NCBI GenBank assembly: GCA_963712435.1
Contig: CAVQIB010000009.1
Span: forward strand, 124,001-188,000
DNA: 64,000 bases
From: Rhodoplanes sp963712435
GTDB taxonomy: Bacteria > Pseudomonadota > Alphaproteobacteria > Rhizobiales > Xanthobacteraceae
Direction of reading: 5' to 3'
This document shows, piece by piece, positions 52,180-62,478 of the stretch. Below the pieces are notes generated by a model. It saw only the letters and a list, made by a program, of their open reading frames with translations. It ran no database searches and was not told where the DNA came from. The position numbers and the translations under genes were made by a program. Every line of letters begins with the position of its first letter. Positions within the stretch are counted from its first letter, which is position 1.

Positions 52180-53746
52180 GCGCGAGCGCGCAGAGACTCG
52201 CCGCGAGCCAGGCCGCCTGCCAATTGGCGACGCCCTCGTTCAGCAGGATATAGGCCGCGCCCGCCGCAAGCACCCACGCGGCCGCGGTTTCGGCCACCCC
52301 GCGGCTGCCCTCCCCCTTTGGTCCGATCCAACGTTGAACCAGAAACGGGATACTCGCGGCGGTAAGCGCCGCGAACGGAAAATCGCGGTAGCGCGGATCG
52401 AACACGAGCCCGAGCGCCGTCTCGATCGCGACGAGGGTCAGGACGATCAGGAGCAGGCCGGCGGCGAGCACCAGCGGATCGGCCGGCCGTTCCGCGCGTG
52501 CGCCGAGGAGATGCGCAAAGCCCGGCAGCCGGTCGCCGCGCGCGAGCAGGGCCGAGCCCGCGAGCGGCGCTGCGACCGCGAGCAGGCAAAGCGCGGCGCT
52601 GCGCATCGCGCCGCCCGCGCCCAGGCTTTCGACCACGCCCTTTTCGATCGTCCACCCCGCGAGGACGCCGCCGGCGACGGCGTTGAGGCCGACGGCAAGC
52701 CATATGACTGCAGGGATTTTGTCCGGCGCGCCAGCGGCGGCGCGCCATGCGGCGGCAAAGACGAGACAGACCAGCACCACCCCGCCGAGCGCCTGCCACG
52801 GCCAGTAAGGATGGTCCGAGACGGGCTGCCCCAAGGCGAATTTCGGCTTGCGGCCCGGGTCGGTGAAGAGCCCCCAATAGCCGCCGACGGTTCCTTCGAG
52901 CGCGCGTTTCCACGGCTGGTCGAACGCCTCGATCAGGTTGGCCCGGTAGCCGCGCTGCGCCGCGCGCGCGACCACGTCCGCGATAACCCGCGCCTGATTG
53001 GACGGCGAGGGCAAGGCGCCTTGCCGCATGCGCCCCTGGCTCGGCCATCCGACCTCGCCGATCAGAATGTCGCGCCCGGGAAACGCCGCCCCCACCCGCT
53101 CGCGAATCGCATCGACATGAGCGCCGGCTGCACGCGCCGGTATCGGCTCGTCCTCCCAATAAGGGAGGATATGGATGGTGATGAAATCGGCGGCGGCGGC
53201 CAGTTCGCGGTTGCGCAGCCAGAACTCCCAGACATCGGCATAGGTCACCGGCACGGGGACCGCGGCCTTCACGGTCCGGAGGATCTGCGACAGATCGTTG
53301 GCCGAAAGCTCGCCGCGCAGGAGAACCTCATTGCCGACGACGATCGCCGAAATGACGTGCGGATAGCGTTTGGCGAGCGCGACGACCCCGTCGATCTCCG
53401 CCCCGTTCTTGGCGCGATCGCTCGACAGCCACAGGCCTTGGATGACCTTCATCCCGAACTGCTCGGCAACCGCGGGAATCTGGTCGAGCCCATGCTCGAT
53501 CGAATAGGTTCGCACGCATTTCGTGACGGCGGCGAGCCGGGCCAGGTCCTCCTCGATTTGCCACCGCTCGACACGCACGCCCGGCTTGAGCGGGCTCTGC
53601 GCCCCGCGGAACGGAGCATAGGAGAGGCATTGGACTTTGCCGTCGGCCGCATGCGCTCCCGCCACGCGGACCGGCGCGCCCATCCACCACCAGGATGTCG
53701 TCACCACGATGAGCGCAAAGATGAAGAGAGTGACCGGAAGACGCAT
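52136..53746 (-). CDS. ndvC: NdvC-like membrane-bound GH17 beta-glucan transglycosylase
   Basis: ATG at 53746 (TTG 21 bases upstream possible). 536 residues, intact. After a signal anchor (LPVTLFIFALIVVTTSWWWM), residues 35-305 are a GH17 barrel: CLSYAPFRGAQSPL, AIVVGNEVLLRGE with the acid/base Glu, FITIHILPYWEDEPIPA, LIGEVGWPSQG with the nucleophile Glu, and EAFDQPWKRALEGTVGGYWG. About eight membrane helices follow. In Bradyrhizobium, NdvC is required for the beta-(1,6) linkages of cyclic beta-(1,3)(1,6)-glucan. Divergent from the ndvD- and ndvB-like genes. Confidence 0.85.
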   Translation of the reverse strand: MRLPVTLFIFALIVVTTSWWWMGAPVRVAGAHAADGKVQCLSYAPFRGAQSPLKPGVRVERWQIEEDLARLAAVTKCVRTYSIEHGLDQIPAVAEQFGMKVIQGLWLSSDRAKNGAEIDGVVALAKRYPHVISAIVVGNEVLLRGELSANDLSQILRTVKAAVPVPVTYADVWEFWLRNRELAAAADFITIHILPYWEDEPIPARAAGAHVDAIRERVGAAFPGRDILIGEVGWPSQGRMRQGALPSPSNQARVIADVVARAAQRGYRANLIEAFDQPWKRALEGTVGGYWGLFTDPGRKPKFALGQPVSDHPYWPWQALGGVVLVCLVFAAAWRAAAGAPDKIPAVIWLAVGLNAVAGGVLAGWTIEKGVVESLGAGGAMRSAALCLLAVAAPLAGSALLARGDRLPGFAHLLGARAERPADPLVLAAGLLLIVLTLVAIETALGLVFDPRYRDFPFAALTAASIPFLVQRWIGPKGEGSRGVAETAAAWVLAAGAAYILLNEGVANWQAAWLAASLCALALTLVRGRDGQSSRS

Positions 53747-53953
53747 CGACCCAACGTTGCTTGCCAATGAGAGCGGCGGCGATCGAACCGGCGCTTTGAA
53801 GGCGGCTTTTTCCAGGCTCGCAACACGCGACGCTGGACAGAGTGGACAAGTTCGGCCATTACCCGCAGAGTTTGTGCAAAGGCTGCGCCATCATGCCGGC
53901 TAAATTCAATGGTGGCATCTAACTTTCCGGTCTTCATCAACCGCAGCAGAAAC

Positions 53954-54472
53954 ATGTCTATTACTGGTTTGCGAGCCGCCGCGTTCGCGTCCTGCGCAGC
54001 GCTCGTCTTCTTCCTCTCCTCGGTTGGGGCGCCGGGGCAGAGCGGCGACCAGGCGGCCGACCCGTCCAAATCGGCGCCCAGCCAGGCGGACGCCGCCAGG
54101 CAGGAAAAGAAGGCGCGCGCCGACCGGGCGACAGAAGCCGGTCAGGCCCTGAAGGGGCCGGCGGCAAACCCCGAATGCGTGTGGCTCGGCGAGCGCGTGG
54201 TGGGCCTGCTCTGGCGCGACGACCTGGACACGGCGTTCCGCCATCTCGAGCTCTACGACCGCTTCGGCTGTCCCGGCGGGCATGTGCAGACGACCTTCCG
54301 TTGCGTGGTGCGGCAAGGGAACATCGATCCGAAGGCGACCGAGACGCTCAATTCCCGGGTGCATTCCTGCTGGCTTGACCCGGAACTCGCCGCCGCCGCG
54401 GCCCCGCCGCCGGCGCCCGCTGCGGCCCCGACCGCCCAGACCGCGCCCGCGCCCGGAACGAATTCCCGCTGA
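53954..54472 (+). CDS. ndvD: NdvD-like exported beta-1,3/1,6-glucan biosynthesis protein
   Basis: Start chosen at ATG 53954 because it gives a clean signal peptide (LRAAAFASCAALVFFLSSVGA); ATG 53909 would add 15 residues. The mature part is a charged linker, then a compact domain: NPECVWLGERVVGLLWRDDL, DTAFRHLELYDRFGCPGGHV, QTTFRCVVRQG and RVHSCWLDPEL with four Cys (possible disulfides), ending in a proline-alanine tail. I recall this domain annotated as beta-1-3, beta-1-6-glucan biosynthesis protein in Bradyrhizobium. Biochemical role unknown. The ndvB-like gene starts 184 bases on. Confidence 0.7.
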   Translation: MSITGLRAAAFASCAALVFFLSSVGAPGQSGDQAADPSKSAPSQADAARQEKKARADRATEAGQALKGPAANPECVWLGERVVGLLWRDDLDTAFRHLELYDRFGCPGGHVQTTFRCVVRQGNIDPKATETLNSRVHSCWLDPELAAAAAPPPAPAAAPTAQTAPAPGTNSR

Positions 54473-54656
54473 CCTGGTTACTTTTGCGTTGCTGCCTTGA
54501 TTGCCGCACGCAAATTGGATCGCCTTCAAACTGCCATGTGCGACCTGTACTTGAAGATGCTGCCGGCCGTGAATATAGCTCGGCGGCGCAAGCTTTGCGA
54601 CCGAATCTAGGGGACAGGTTCGAGATCGCCATCCCCCGCCCCGAAATGGTAAATAT

Positions 54657-57342
54657 ATGCGCTCCGTCGCCGCCGTGGTCGCGCTCGTCGCGTGCCTGCA
54701 CGCCGCCGCGTGGGCCATCTGGGAAAGCCAGAGTTCGGCTCCTAACGTTTCCGGTCCACTGGCGAGTATCTCCTATTCGCCTTTCGAAGGCTCGGCCCAT
54801 CCCGACGATGCCAGCAATCAAGTAAGCATCGACAAGATCAAATCCGACCTTCGCGTTCTGTCTCCTTACGCCCGGTCCCTGCGCACCTACTCGTCGACCG
54901 GCGGAGTGGAGCTCGTCACGCCGATCGCCGCCGAGTTCGGCCTCAAGGTCGCGGTCGGCGCCTGGGTCGACAAGGACGAGAAGCGCAACGAGCGCGAGCT
55001 GCGCGCGGCCGTCGACCTCGTCCGCAAGAACCGCAATGTGAACGCGCTCGTCGTCGGCAACGAGACGATCTTCCGCGGCGAGAAGAGCGTGGACGAGCTG
55101 ATCGAGCTCATCCACCAGGCCAAACGCGAAGTGGGCGGCGCCGCGCCGGTGACCACCGGCGAAATCTGGCATGTGTGGATCGAGCACCCCGAGCTGGCCT
55201 CGGCGGTCGATTTCATCGCCGCGCATATCCTCCCCTACTGGGAGGGCTTCTCGGAGCAGCAGGCCGTCGACCAGGCGGTGATCATCTATAACAAGCTGCG
55301 TGAAGCCTTCCCCGGCAAGCGCATCGTGATCGCCGAGTTCGGCTGGCCGAGCGCTGGCTACAATCGCAAGGACGCGGATCCGGGCCAGCTCGAGCAGGCG
55401 GCCGTGCTGCGCAGTTTCGTCGCGCGCGCGGAAGCGCTCGGCATGGACTACAACATCATCGAAGCGTTCGACCAGCCGTGGAAGAGCTTCGAAGGCAGCG
55501 TGGGCGCCTATTGGGGCATCTTCAACGCCGCGCGCGAGCCGAAATTCTCCTGGACCGGCGTGATCGACGATCGCAACCACGACAAGATCGGCGCGATCGC
55601 CGTCGCTGTCGGCGTGCTGGCGTCGCTGCCCATCCTGGCGATCGCCGGGGCGACGTTTATGCAGGCGCTGACGCTGACCGCATTCGCGCATGTGATCGGC
55701 GCGTGGGCGGCGGTCGTTTTCAACTATTGGAACGGCCATTATTTCGTCATCGGCGCCGCCGTTGCGCTCGGCATCGGCCTTCTCCTCCTCGTTCCGCTGG
55801 TCATGATCGCCATGTGGCGTGTCGACGAGATCGCCAATGTGCTGTTCGGGCGTCGCCCGACGCGCCTGCTCGGCCGGGAGGACGTCGGATCGGACTATGC
55901 GCCGAAGGTGTCGATCCATGTCCCTGCTTACATGGAGCCGCCCGACATGCTGACGGCGACGCTCAACGCGGTCGCGCGGCTCGACTATCCGAATTTCGAA
56001 TGCGTGGTGGTGATCAACAACACGCCGGACCCGGCCTTCTGGCGTCCGGTCGAAGAGCGGTGCCGTGAGCTCGGCGCGCGCTTCAAGTTCATCAATGCCG
56101 AGAAGATCGAGGGCTTCAAGGCCGGCGCGCTGCGGCTTGCGCTGACGCATACCGCGCCCGACGCCGAGATCATCGGCGTGATCGACGCCGACTATACCGT
56201 GTCGCCGGACTGGCTGCGCGACCTCGTTCCTGCCTTCGCGGACCCGCGGGTCGGCCTGGTGCAGGCCCCGCAGGATCATCGCGACGGCGACAAGACCGCG
56301 ATGCATGCCGCCATGAACGGCGAGTATGCGGGATTTTTCGACATCGGAATGGTCCAGCGCAACGAGGCAAACGCCATCATCGCGCACGGCACGATGTGCC
56401 TTATCCGGCGCGCGGCGATCGAGAGCGCGGGCGGCTGGTCGAGCGACACGATCTGCGAGGACACCGATCTCGGCCTCTCGATCCTCGAACAGGGCTGGCT
56501 CACGCACTACACCAACCATCGCTACGGGCATGGGCTGCTGCCCGACAGCTTCGAGGCGTTCAAGAAGCAGCGGCATCGCTGGGCCTATGGCGGCTTCCAG
56601 ATCGTCCGGAAGCATTGGCGCCGTTTCCTGCCGGGCGCGACCCGCCTGTCGCCCGAGCAGAAGCGACAATTCACCTTCGGATGGCTCAACTGGCTCGGCG
56701 CGGAAAGCGTCGGCGTCGTGCTCGCATTGCTGAACCTCGTGTGGGTTCCGGTGGTGGCGTTCGTCGGCATCGCCATTCCCGACATGGTGCTGACCATCCC
56801 GATCCTCGCCGCGTCCGCCCTGTCGATCCTCCACTTCGTCGCGCTGTATCGCCGGCGGGTACGGATCAGCTCGGCGCAGGCGACCGGCGCAATGTTCACG
56901 GCCATGTCGATGCAATGGACGGTGGCGCGGGCGGTGGCGTTCGGCGTGATCAAGGATCACCTCCCCTTCGTGCGCACGGCCAAAGGCGGCTTCGCGCGCA
57001 AGCGGGTATCCTTCCCCGCTTTCGACGAGGCGATCATGGGCGGCCTGCTGCTGCTCGGCGCCGGCGATCGTGTTCTGGAGCAATTACGAGCAGCAGGTGC
57101 GTGAGATCAACCTGTTCGGCGTCGTGCTGATCGTGCAGAGCCTGCCGTTCCTGGCCGCGGTCGCGCTTGCCTTGATCGAGCGCTCTCGGGTGAACGACTT
57201 CGCCTTCTGGCGCGTCGTGCAGAGTCGAACCGGGGAGCTGTTGCAGCCGGCCGACGTGGCGCAACGCCATCCCGCCTTGGCCGAAGTCAGGGTGGAGGTC
57301 GACAAGCCGGTGGCCGCCGACAAGCGGGTCGAAGCCCAATAG
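54657..57342 (+). CDS. ndvB: NdvB-like beta-1,3-glucan synthase: GH17 plus GT2 fusion, one frameshift
   Basis: About 895 residues; clean until a single extra base near 57063. Residues 25-310 form a GH17 domain: LVVGNETIFRGEKS (acid/base Glu), FIAAHILPYWEGF, VIAEFGWPSAG (nucleophile Glu), EAFDQPWKSFEGSVGAYWG. Membrane helices at about 315-395. Residues 420-660 are a GT2 processive glucosyltransferase: VSIHVPAYMEPPDML, GVIDADYTVSPDW (DxD), CEDTDLGLSILEQG and QRHRWAYGG (QxxRW). More helices follow. In Bradyrhizobium such NdvB makes beta-(1,3)-glucan that is cyclised for osmotic adaptation and symbiosis. Confidence 0.88.
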
Positions 57343-57368
57343 GCTTCGACCCTGCACGCTCGCGGCGC

Positions 57369-58532
57369 TCACGCCGCGAGCGCGGCCTCCACCAGGCGCA
57401 CCCAATAAGACGCGCCGATCGGGATGATCTCGTCGTCGAAATCGTAGGCCGGATGGTGCAGGCCGGCGCTGTCGCCGTTGCCGATGAACACGAAGGCGCC
57501 CGGCCGCGCTTGCAGCATATAGGCGAAATCCTCCGCGCCCATCACCGGGGGCATGTCCTCATCGACCTTGTCGCCGCCGACCACATTCGCAGCGACCGCG
57601 GCGGCGAACTCCGCCTCACGTGCGTGATTGACGACCACCGGATAGCCGCGGCGGTAGCCGAGCGTCGCCCTCGCGCCGTAGATTTCGGCGGTTCCCTCGA
57701 CCAGGCGGCGCAGGCGCGCTTCCAACAGGTCGCGCACCGCGGGCGTGAGGCTGCGCGCGGTGCCGCGCAGCAGCGCGGTCTGCGGGATGACATTGTCGGT
57801 ATTGCCGGCCTGGAACATGCAGATCGACACCACCGCGGCGTCCAGCGGATCGACATTGCGCGACACGATCGACTGCAGCGCGTTGACGATCTGCGCGCCG
57901 ACCAGAACCGGGTCGACCGTAAGGTGCGGGCGCGCGGCGTGGCCGCCCACCCCTTCGATGGCGATTTCGAGCGTGTCGGCGGAGGCCATGATCGGGCCGG
58001 GGCGCAGGCCGAACCGCCCGCGCGCGAGGCCGGGAAAATTGTGCATCCCGTACACTTCGTCGATCGCGAAGCGATCCATCAGGCCGTCGCGGATCATCGC
58101 GCGCGCCCCGGCGCCGCCCTCCTCCGCCGGCTGAAAGATGACGACCGCCGTGCCGGCGAAGTTGCGCGTTTCCGCGAGGTATTGCGCCGCGCCGAGCAGC
58201 ATCGCCGTATGGCCGTCATGCCCGCAGGCATGCATGTGTCCGGGCACGGTGGATTTGTAGGCCAGATCGTTCGACTCCTGGATCGGCAGCGCGTCCATGT
58301 CGGCGCGCAGGCCGATGCCCTTGCCGCCGCCTCTGTGCCCGCGGATCACCCCGACCACGCCGGTCCTGCCGATGCCGGTCGCCACCTCGTCGCAACCGAA
58401 CGCCTTGAGCCGCTCGGCGACGAGCCCGGCGGTCCGGTGGACGTCGTAGCGCAGCTCCGGATGCGCGTGCAGGTCGCGCCGCCACGCGGTGATTTCGGCA
58501 TGCAGGTCGGCGATGCGATTCACGATCGGCAT
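57369..58532 (-). CDS. M20D amidohydrolase (hippurate hydrolase-like)
   Basis: 387 residues, intact, ATG at 58532. Metal and catalytic motifs: LRADMDALPIQE, MHACGHDGHTAMLL, IFQPAEEGGAGARAM, DEVYGMHNFPGL, and dimerisation-domain EGVGGHAARPHLTVDP; the C-terminal MGAEDFAYML provides the final ligand. Members hydrolyse N-acyl amino acids such as hippurate or N-acetyl-cysteine derivatives. It stands between the glucan locus and the molybdenum hydroxylase operon; substrate not predictable. Confidence 0.9.
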   Translation of the reverse strand: MPIVNRIADLHAEITAWRRDLHAHPELRYDVHRTAGLVAERLKAFGCDEVATGIGRTGVVGVIRGHRGGGKGIGLRADMDALPIQESNDLAYKSTVPGHMHACGHDGHTAMLLGAAQYLAETRNFAGTAVVIFQPAEEGGAGARAMIRDGLMDRFAIDEVYGMHNFPGLARGRFGLRPGPIMASADTLEIAIEGVGGHAARPHLTVDPVLVGAQIVNALQSIVSRNVDPLDAAVVSICMFQAGNTDNVIPQTALLRGTARSLTPAVRDLLEARLRRLVEGTAEIYGARATLGYRRGYPVVVNHAREAEFAAAVAANVVGGDKVDEDMPPVMGAEDFAYMLQARPGAFVFIGNGDSAGLHHPAYDFDDEIIPIGASYWVRLVEAALAA

Positions 58533-58703
58533 GGAAGTCCTCGTCCGGCTGGCCCGCCACATCGCAAGTATCGCCCGAAGGTTGCCGGAGCGCCATACGG
58601 GACGGCGCCGCGCGCGACGCTATGACCCGCGGACCTCGCGGCGGAGAAGCCTGTTCGAGGTGGCCGCCTGTGCCTCGGGCGCCGGCGCAAGCGCCGCTCA
58701 AGC

Positions 58704-61084
58704 TCAGGGCTTCGTCACCCACGGCCCGCTATCCCGCGCCGCCGGCGGCGCTTTCCAGGGGCCGCGCCGATGATCGCCCGCCGCGGCCGTCAGCGTCACC
58801 GCCGCGCCGTCGTCGAGAACGCCGGACACATATTCCGGCGTCGCCGGAGCGGAGGGAAGATCGCGGCCGGTGGCCGCGCGCACGGCCGCGAGCACGGCCG
58901 GCGGCGCCTGCACATGCGGCAAGTTCCGCAATGCCCTTCCAGCCGAAGTGATAGCCAGGCTCCGGATGACACACGAACTCGGTGTTCACCTGGGGCGCAT
59001 CGACGATGGTCGGGATGTGGTAGCTGCGCCAGTCGGCGTTGAGGAGATGGCCGTGCTCCGGCCTTGAGATGCTTCCATGAGCGCAAGGCCCATGCCCTGC
59101 ACCGACCCGCCTTCGATCTGTCCGTGCGCCTGCAGCGGGGTTCACGACATAGCCGATGTCGTGCGCCACGTCCATCTGCACGACCTTGACCAGGCCGAGC
59201 TCGACATCGACGTCGACGACGCAGCGATTGGCGGAAAAGCCGAAGGTGACATGGACGGGCGCGTCGGAATCGCAGATCGTCGACGGGCCGCGTCGCGCGC
59301 TGGTCGAATCGCTCGGTCGCCCGGAAGATCAGGCCCTGCCCGGCGTCCGCGATGGAGGCGAGCCGCTTCCGGTCGCGGTCGACGACGATAGCCGTCGCGC
59401 AGGTCGAGCGTGTTGACGTCGAGATCGTGTTCGCGCGCGAAGAAGTGCAGGAAGCGCTCCTTCACCGCAGCCGCGGCGATATGCACGACGGTTCCCGACG
59501 TCACCGTCTGCTGGCTGCCGTCGGTGGTCGCCGCCGGCGGCATATTGGTGTCGCCGGGTGAGATGAACCTCGCTCACGCCGAGCATCGTTCTGCACGATC
59601 TGGTCGGCGATGGTGACGAAGCCCTGCCCTACTTCGGCAGCGGCGCAGTCGATCGTGGCGACGCCGTCGCGCAGCGTCACCATGGCGGTCGAATTGACCG
59701 GCGCGCCCTCCGAGAGGCACACATTCTTGACCGCGGCGGCAAGCGCGACGCCGCGCCGGACGTGCTCCGGCCGCGAGGGCGTGGCGACGCCGCCGGGAAG
59801 GTGGACGGGATGCATCGCGTTCGATCGCCGCGGCAATGCTGGGCGGCAGCGGCATGCGCCTGGCATGTCTCGATCAGCTCCTGCACCGGCGCGGGACGGT
59901 CCTGTACTTGGTTGAAGATCCAGCGATCGCCTCGCGAGCGCGTTGCGCACGCGCAGCTCGACGGGATCGATGTTCAATTCGCGGGCGAGCTTGTCGAGTT
60001 GGATTCGCAGGCGATAGATCGCCTGCACGACGCCGAAGCCGCGCAGCGGCCCGCACATGCCGTTGTTGGTGGCGACCGCCCAGCCCTCGATGCAGGCATT
60101 GGGAATGTGATACGGCCCCTGGATCAGCGTGGCGCCGTTGCCGATGCCGGCCGCGGAGGTGTGGCTGTAGGGTCCGCCTTCATAGAGCAGCCGGGCCTCG
60201 AGCTTCACCAGCTGCCGTCGCGGTTCGCGTGATGCCTGACCCAGATGCGCGAGGGATGGCGGTGATAGCGCGCATGGAAGGCCTCCTGACGCGAGTAGAG
60301 GAACTTCACCGGCCGGCTGGTGTGCAGCGCGAGAAGCGCGCCGTGGATCTGCCAGGTCATCGACACGCGGCCGCCGAAGGATCCGCCGACGCCGGCGTTG
60401 CGGACCAGCACCTTCTCCTCCGGAAGGCCGAGCGAAGCGGCGATCTGGGCGCGGTCGGCATGCACCCATTGCGTGGCGCCGATGACCTCGACGCCACCAT
60501 GGCCGTCGGGCCGGGCAAGGCCCGCGTCGGGCGCCATGAAGGAATGATCCTGGCGGGCGGTGAAGTACTCGCCCTCGACCTGCGACCTCGCCAGCGGACC
60601 GACGGATCGCCATGGGTGTACTTGACATGGCGGTGGATCTTGCCGCGCTGCCAGGGCGTCCACGGGATCGGTGACGGGGACGAGCGGCTCGTATCGACCT
60701 TGATGGCGCGGCACGCGCGCGCCGCGCCGTTTCGCGGATCGCAGGCGGCCACGATGGCGATCGGCTCGCCGACATAGCGCACATAATCGTCGGCCAGCAC
60801 CGGCTGGTCGCGATTGATCGCGCCAAAGCGGTTGTCGGGCACGTCCCAGGCCCCGAGCACGGCGGCGACTCCGGGCATCGCCTTGGCCGGGCCAGATCCA
60901 CGCGCAGGATGCGCGCCAGAGGATGCGGCGAGCGGCAAGGTCGCGCCCCAGAGCATGCCCTCTCCGGAGAGATCGGTCGCGTATTCGAACTCGCCGCGCA
61001 CCTTGGCGTGGCGTCCGGGCGCTCGCCGGCTCGTGCCGACGCCGACCGCGCGAGGCGCTGGTGATGCTCTGACTCGACCGTCAT
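58704..61084 (-). CDS. Molybdenum hydroxylase large (molybdopterin-binding) subunit, heavily frameshifted
   Basis: ATG at 61084 overlaps the stop of the 2Fe-2S gene (ATGA). The merged protein is about 790 residues: RHAKVRGEFEYATDLSGEGM, VLGAWDVPDNRFGAINRDQP, DDYVRYVGEPIAIVAA, GVGGSFGGRVSMTWQIHGAL, and MCGPLRGFGVVQAIYRLRIQ, where GPLRGFG corresponds to the xanthine-dehydrogenase-type loop and not to the AYRCSFR loop of form I CO dehydrogenase. The end has GWKGIAEL. The segment 59100-59640 is in many frames. Substrate unknown (purine or N-heterocycle more likely than CO). Confidence 0.83.
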
Positions 61085-61566
61085 CGGTGCCTCGCCGCGT
61101 CCTTGATGGCCGCGATGATGCGGCCATAGCCGGTGCATCGGCACAGATTGCCGACCATGCCTTCGCGGATTTCGTCTTCGGTCGACGTCGGGATGCTCCG
61201 CGATGAAGCACGACGCCGACATGATGAAGCCCGGCGTGCAATAGCCGCATTGCAGCGCGCCGTGTTCGACGAAGGCCTGCTGCAAGCGGGGTGAGGCCGC
61301 CGTCGGGATTGTTGTAGCCTTCGATCGTGACGATCTGCGCGCCGACCGCATTGGCCGGCGAGTTCGAGGCACGAGCAGACCGGCTCGCCGTCGATGTGGA
61401 CGGTGCAGGCGCCGCACTGGCCGTGCTCGCAGCCGTACTTGGTTCCGGTCAGTCCCAACCGATCGCGCAGCACATGCAGCAGATCTTCGGCATACCAAGC
61501 CCCCTCAATATGATGGAGCCGCCCGTTGACGTTCAGCGTGTAGCTGATCATTTCGTCTGCGCTCAC
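61081..61566 (-). CDS. Molybdenum hydroxylase 2Fe-2S small subunit, frameshifted
   Basis: GTG at 61566 overlaps the stop of the FAD subunit (GTGA) behind ggag; ATG at 61551 is the alternative. Plant-type cluster: KYGCEHGQCGACTVHIDGEP, then VCSCLEL. Second cluster: LQCGYCTPGFIMSA and GNLCRCTGYGRII. About 160 residues; frame changes near 61185 and 61290-61365. It passes electrons from the Mo site to FAD. Confidence 0.92.
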   Translation of the reverse strand: MSADEMISYTLNVNGRLHHIEGAWYAEDLLHVLRDRLGLTGTKYGCEHGQCGACTVHIDGEPVCSCLELAGQCGRRADRHDRRLQQSRRRPHPACSRPSSNTARCNAAIARRASSCRRRASSRSIPTSTEDEIREGMVGNLCRCTGYGRIIAAIKDAARHR

Positions 61567-62428
61567 TTTGCGAGCTCCACCAAGGCCTGCTCCAGGATGC
61601 GGCGCGCCATCACCTTGATCGCGTGGCGCCGGTACGCGGCACTCGCCGTCACATCGCTCGGCGGCGCGCAGGCCGCGGCGGCGCGCTGCGCGAACTCGGT
61701 CGCGATATGCGGCGCCGCGGTCTCGCCGCTCCAGTCGATGGCGGCCTTCGCGAACTCTTCGGCGTCGTTTGCGCGCATGGCCGTCGGACCGGCATTGCCG
61801 AGGCCCAGTCGGACGTCGCGATTGGCCGGATCGACCACCAGGGCGACGCTCGCCGTCGCGTAGTACTGCGCGTTGCGCGGACCGACCATGACATAGTCCT
61901 GATAGCCCGCGACGGGCGGCACCGTCACCGCGACGAGAAGCTCGTCGGCTCCGATGGCGGTCCGCCCGCCCCGACCAGAAAGCCTTGCAGCGGAATGGAG
62001 CGGCGGCCACCGGCTGACACGAGCTGCACGGTCGCGTTCAAGGCGAGGAGGCAGGGCGGCAGCGTGCGATCGGGAAGACCGCTCGCGACGTTCCCGCCGA
62101 CGGTTGCCCGATTTCTTATCTGCTGCGTTCCGAAAGACCGGGCGGCTTTGCGCAGGAGCGGGATGGCGGCGGCAAGCGGATCATCCAAAAGGCGCGCGAT
62201 GACGACGCCTGCGCCGATGCGAAGGCCCTCCGGCGAAGCCTCGATTGTGTTCAGCTCCTGCACGCGGCGCAGGCTCACATAGCCGTCCGGCTGCAGCAGA
62301 CCGAGATTCTGGTCCGCAACGAGTTCGGTGCCGCCGCCGAGGAAGCGGGAGGCTGGGCGTCGTCGCTTGGCCTCCAGGGCCTCCTCGACCGAGTCGACGA
62401 TCGCGAAACAAGGAGATTGAAAACGCAC
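61563..62428 (-). CDS. Molybdenum hydroxylase FAD-binding medium subunit, one frameshift
   Basis: GTG at 62428 behind cggag. FAD motifs FLGGGTELVADQNLGLLQPD and NRATVGGNVASGLPDRTLPP, then SFGTQQIRN earlier in the loop; C-terminal CO-dehydrogenase flavoprotein domain with YATASVALVVDPANRDVRLG and GNAGPTAMRANDAEEFAKA. About 287 residues; one frame change near 61955. It is the first gene of the three-gene operon (FAD, 2Fe-2S, Mo order). Confidence 0.9.
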
Positions 62429-62478
62429 CCAAGTCTCCGAGCGGGCAGCCGGCACCGCGCATCCGTGGCCAAGGACCA

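Noticed and set aside
54348..57083. 911-codon open frame on the minus strand
   Set aside because: It is the antisense of the ndvB-like gene, whose GH17 and GT2 motifs are unmistakable. Long antisense frames arise from the third-position GC bias.
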